DNA from: Aquisalinus sp.
Lineage (GTDB): Bacteria; Pseudomonadota; Alphaproteobacteria; Caulobacterales; Parvularculaceae
Direction of reading: 5' to 3'
Length of the DNA stretch: 64,000 nt
Assembly: GCA_022763115.1 (NCBI GenBank)
Contig: JALEGJ010000047.1
Location: 81,979-145,978 of the forward strand
Below, piece after piece: positions 61,975 to 64,000 of the stretch. Every line of letters begins with the position of its first letter. The first letter of the stretch is position 1. The translations under genes were made by a program, and so were the position numbers. The notes beneath the pieces are model-generated. The model saw only the letters and a list, made by a program, of their open reading frames with translations, searched no databases and was not told the origin of the DNA.

Positions 61975-62553
61975 TTACTTTAAGCGACGCACTTTGATAG
62001 TACGCCCCATAGGTTCAATCTTCATCCGGAAGCTACCCAAGGCGCCGCGTTCAATAAGAGCAGTATATTGAATGTTATCCTGTAAAGGACGAAGATGCCT
62101 GGTGTCGCTATCTAGCTGGCGCCATACTTGCCCATTATCAAGAACAATGCGACTCGCTATTTTATCCTGCGTAGGGTTCGTTTTGGAAAAAGTAATGCGG
62201 GTTACGCCCGCAGAAATCTCAGTTACTTCCCTTACGACAGGCTCGGGCGGCTGGCGAAGTCCATAATTTTCCTCTGTTTGGGGGCGCTGCGGCATCCTTA
62301 AGCCAAAAAGACGACGCTCTTTTTGAACCGGCGTCTCTTTTATCTGAGGAGGGGTGGTCGCTACTACAGGGGCGGGCTCTTTCGCCAACTCATCAAAACA
62401 GGCGAGGCGCTCATCATCGTCGGCGATTTGAACGCAGTCTGACATCGTTATAGGAGCTTCTGCCGCCAGAGTGTTGCCGCCGATCACGAGAAAGCCCGCA
62501 GAAGCCAGGCTGGACAGGATAATACGCATCTGAAACCTCATATTTTTAAGCAC
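61975..62553 (-). CDS. Exported protein with DDxxRLxCFD-type motif (VasI-like), unknown function
   Basis: Signal-like N-terminus, then APITMSDCVQIADDDERLACFDELAKE. Confidence 0.55.
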   Translation of the reverse strand: MLKNMRFQMRIILSSLASAGFLVIGGNTLAAEAPITMSDCVQIADDDERLACFDELAKEPAPVVATTPPQIKETPVQKERRLFGLRMPQRPQTEENYGLRQPPEPVVREVTEISAGVTRITFSKTNPTQDKIASRIVLDNGQVWRQLDSDTRHLRPLQDNIQYTALIERGALGSFRMKIEPMGRTIKVRRLK

Positions 62554-62687
62554 CCTACAATGAAGGAAAAGAGCCCGTCAAACGGCATTTTCCATAGCGT
62601 TAAACCTTATTGCGATCAGAACGAATGATTGCTTTTGGCTGCTTCAACTCTGGTCTATAAGAGTATGGAAGTTGATGGAGATAGAAT

Positions 62688-64000
62688 ATGAACCTGACAG
62701 GCATAGCCAGAAAAGCAGGTGCTGGTGCCGTATTGGCTGCAACGATTTTTCTAGCCTCGTGCGGCGGCGGTAGTGAAGAGGCAAGCAGCACGCCGAATTC
62801 CCCTGATGAGGGTGTCGTGATGAACCGCGGCAACGGTTATGAGCCAAATACGCTTGATCCGCATCAAGCAAACGGTACCTGGGAGAATAACATCATCGGT
62901 GATATGATGATCGGCCTATACACCGAAGATGCTGATGCCAAACCGATTTTAGGCTCTGCAGTGTCTCACGAGATCAGCGAAGATGGGCTCACGCATACAT
63001 TCAAAATCCGTGAGGATATGGTTTGGTCTGATGGCGAGCCAGTCACAGCCGAGGTATTTGTCAAATCCTGGCAGCGTATTCTCGATCCTGCGACAGCAGC
63101 GCCATATGCATCGCTGCTATATCCATTCAAGAACGCACGTGCGATCAGTAATGGGGAACTCCCGCCGTCAGAATTGGGCGCGCGTGCGATAGATGAGAAA
63201 ACGCTTGAACTGCAAGTGGAGCAGCCAACGCCCTTTCTTGCCACTCTGCTGACGCACTACACGGCTTTTCCGGTCCCGATCCATAAGATTGAAGAATTGG
63301 GCAATGCCTGGGTACGCCCTGGCAGCTACGTTTCCAACGGGCCATATGTCGTTGAGGAATGGCGTCCGAACAGTCAGATCAAGCTGGTCAAGAACGAGCG
63401 GTTCTACGATGCTGATAATGTCGCGATTGATACTGTTTATTACAAACCTATCGGGGATGTCTCGGCCGCATTCCGTGCATTCAGAGCAGGCGAAATTGAC
63501 TCAAATTCTTGCTCGCAGTGTTATCCTATTCAGCAGGTAAACCTGATTGATGAGATCATGCCCGGCGTTAAGCGCAATGAAGTCATTCTCTCCACAACAT
63601 ATCTGACATTTAATTCGAATGTGCCTCCGTTCGATGATGCAAGAGTGCGCCGCGCCCTGGGTTTGGCGATTGACCGGGATATCCTGACAGAGCAGGTTTT
63701 GCGTGCGGGTGAAGTACCAGCTTATGGCCTTACCCCTCCCGGCATTGATAACTATATCGCCAGCCCACCTCAGATGGCTGAGGCAGGTCTTACCCAGGAA
63801 GAGCGCCTGACAATCGCGAGAAACCTTTTGGCTGAGGCAGGGTTTGATGAAAACAATCCGTTGACCATCAATGTCAAATATCGCCTCGCCGGTGACCGTC
63901 GACAGATCATGGTTGCAATGCAGGATATGTGGAAGCGAATCGGTGTTACCGCCAAGCTGGAAGGCAAGGAGCCAAAAGTCGCCTATGCAGATTATCGTGC
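62688..64000 (+). CDS. oppA: Peptide ABC transporter substrate-binding lipoprotein (OppA-type), 3' end truncated by the window
   Basis: MNLTGIARKAGAGAVLAATIFLASCGGG lipobox, NRGNGYEPNTLDPHQANGTWENNIIGDMMIGLY, GLTHTFKIREDMVWSDGEPVTAEVFVKSWQRILDP. Frame open to the window end. Confidence 0.92.
   Translation, partial: MNLTGIARKAGAGAVLAATIFLASCGGGSEEASSTPNSPDEGVVMNRGNGYEPNTLDPHQANGTWENNIIGDMMIGLYTEDADAKPILGSAVSHEISEDGLTHTFKIREDMVWSDGEPVTAEVFVKSWQRILDPATAAPYASLLYPFKNARAISNGELPPSELGARAIDEKTLELQVEQPTPFLATLLTHYTAFPVPIHKIEELGNAWVRPGSYVSNGPYVVEEWRPNSQIKLVKNERFYDADNVAIDTVYYKPIGDVSAAFRAFRAGEIDSNSCSQCYPIQQVNLIDEIMPGVKRNEVILSTTYLTFNSNVPPFDDARVRRALGLAIDRDILTEQVLRAGEVPAYGLTPPGIDNYIASPPQMAEAGLTQEERLTIARNLLAEAGFDENNPLTINVKYRLAGDRRQIMVAMQDMWKRIGVTAKLEGKEPKVAYADYR

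Overview
This is a 64 kb window of an alphaproteobacterial-type chromosome. Most of it is core metabolism and housekeeping: ylxR-infB, htpX, glsA, polA, phaZ, mdh, putA, rplU-rpmA-obgE, tRNA-Leu(CAG), a trpF-trpB-[abgT]-trpA-accD-folC cluster, ihfB, ubiE-ubiB, coaBC and oppBC/oppA. There is also a block rich in secreted and peptidase genes (autotransporter, two S9 peptidases, a DUF5117-type metalloprotease, a TolB_N/TPR protein, an ABC exporter). The clearest accessory feature is a 3,464 bp transposable element at 13948..17411. It has perfect 20 bp terminal inverted repeats (GGTAGTGGGTCAGTTTGAAA) and an 8 bp target duplication (GCCGAAGC), and it sits inside a DUF3291-type gene. Removing the element and one duplication copy restores that gene in frame to 150 codons. 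The element carries an apparently intact IS1-type (DDE) transposase, a divergent three-gene operon (RelE/HigB-like toxin, HigA-type HTH fused to an ImmA/IrrE-like HExxH domain, unknown third protein) and two opposite-strand small ORFs (zinc ribbon, basic KGG-like). A third copy of the terminal-repeat core GGGTCAGTTT lies in the promoter region shared by transposase and toxin, and both of those genes look leaderless. All calls come from reading the sequence and recalling protein families; no database search was run.
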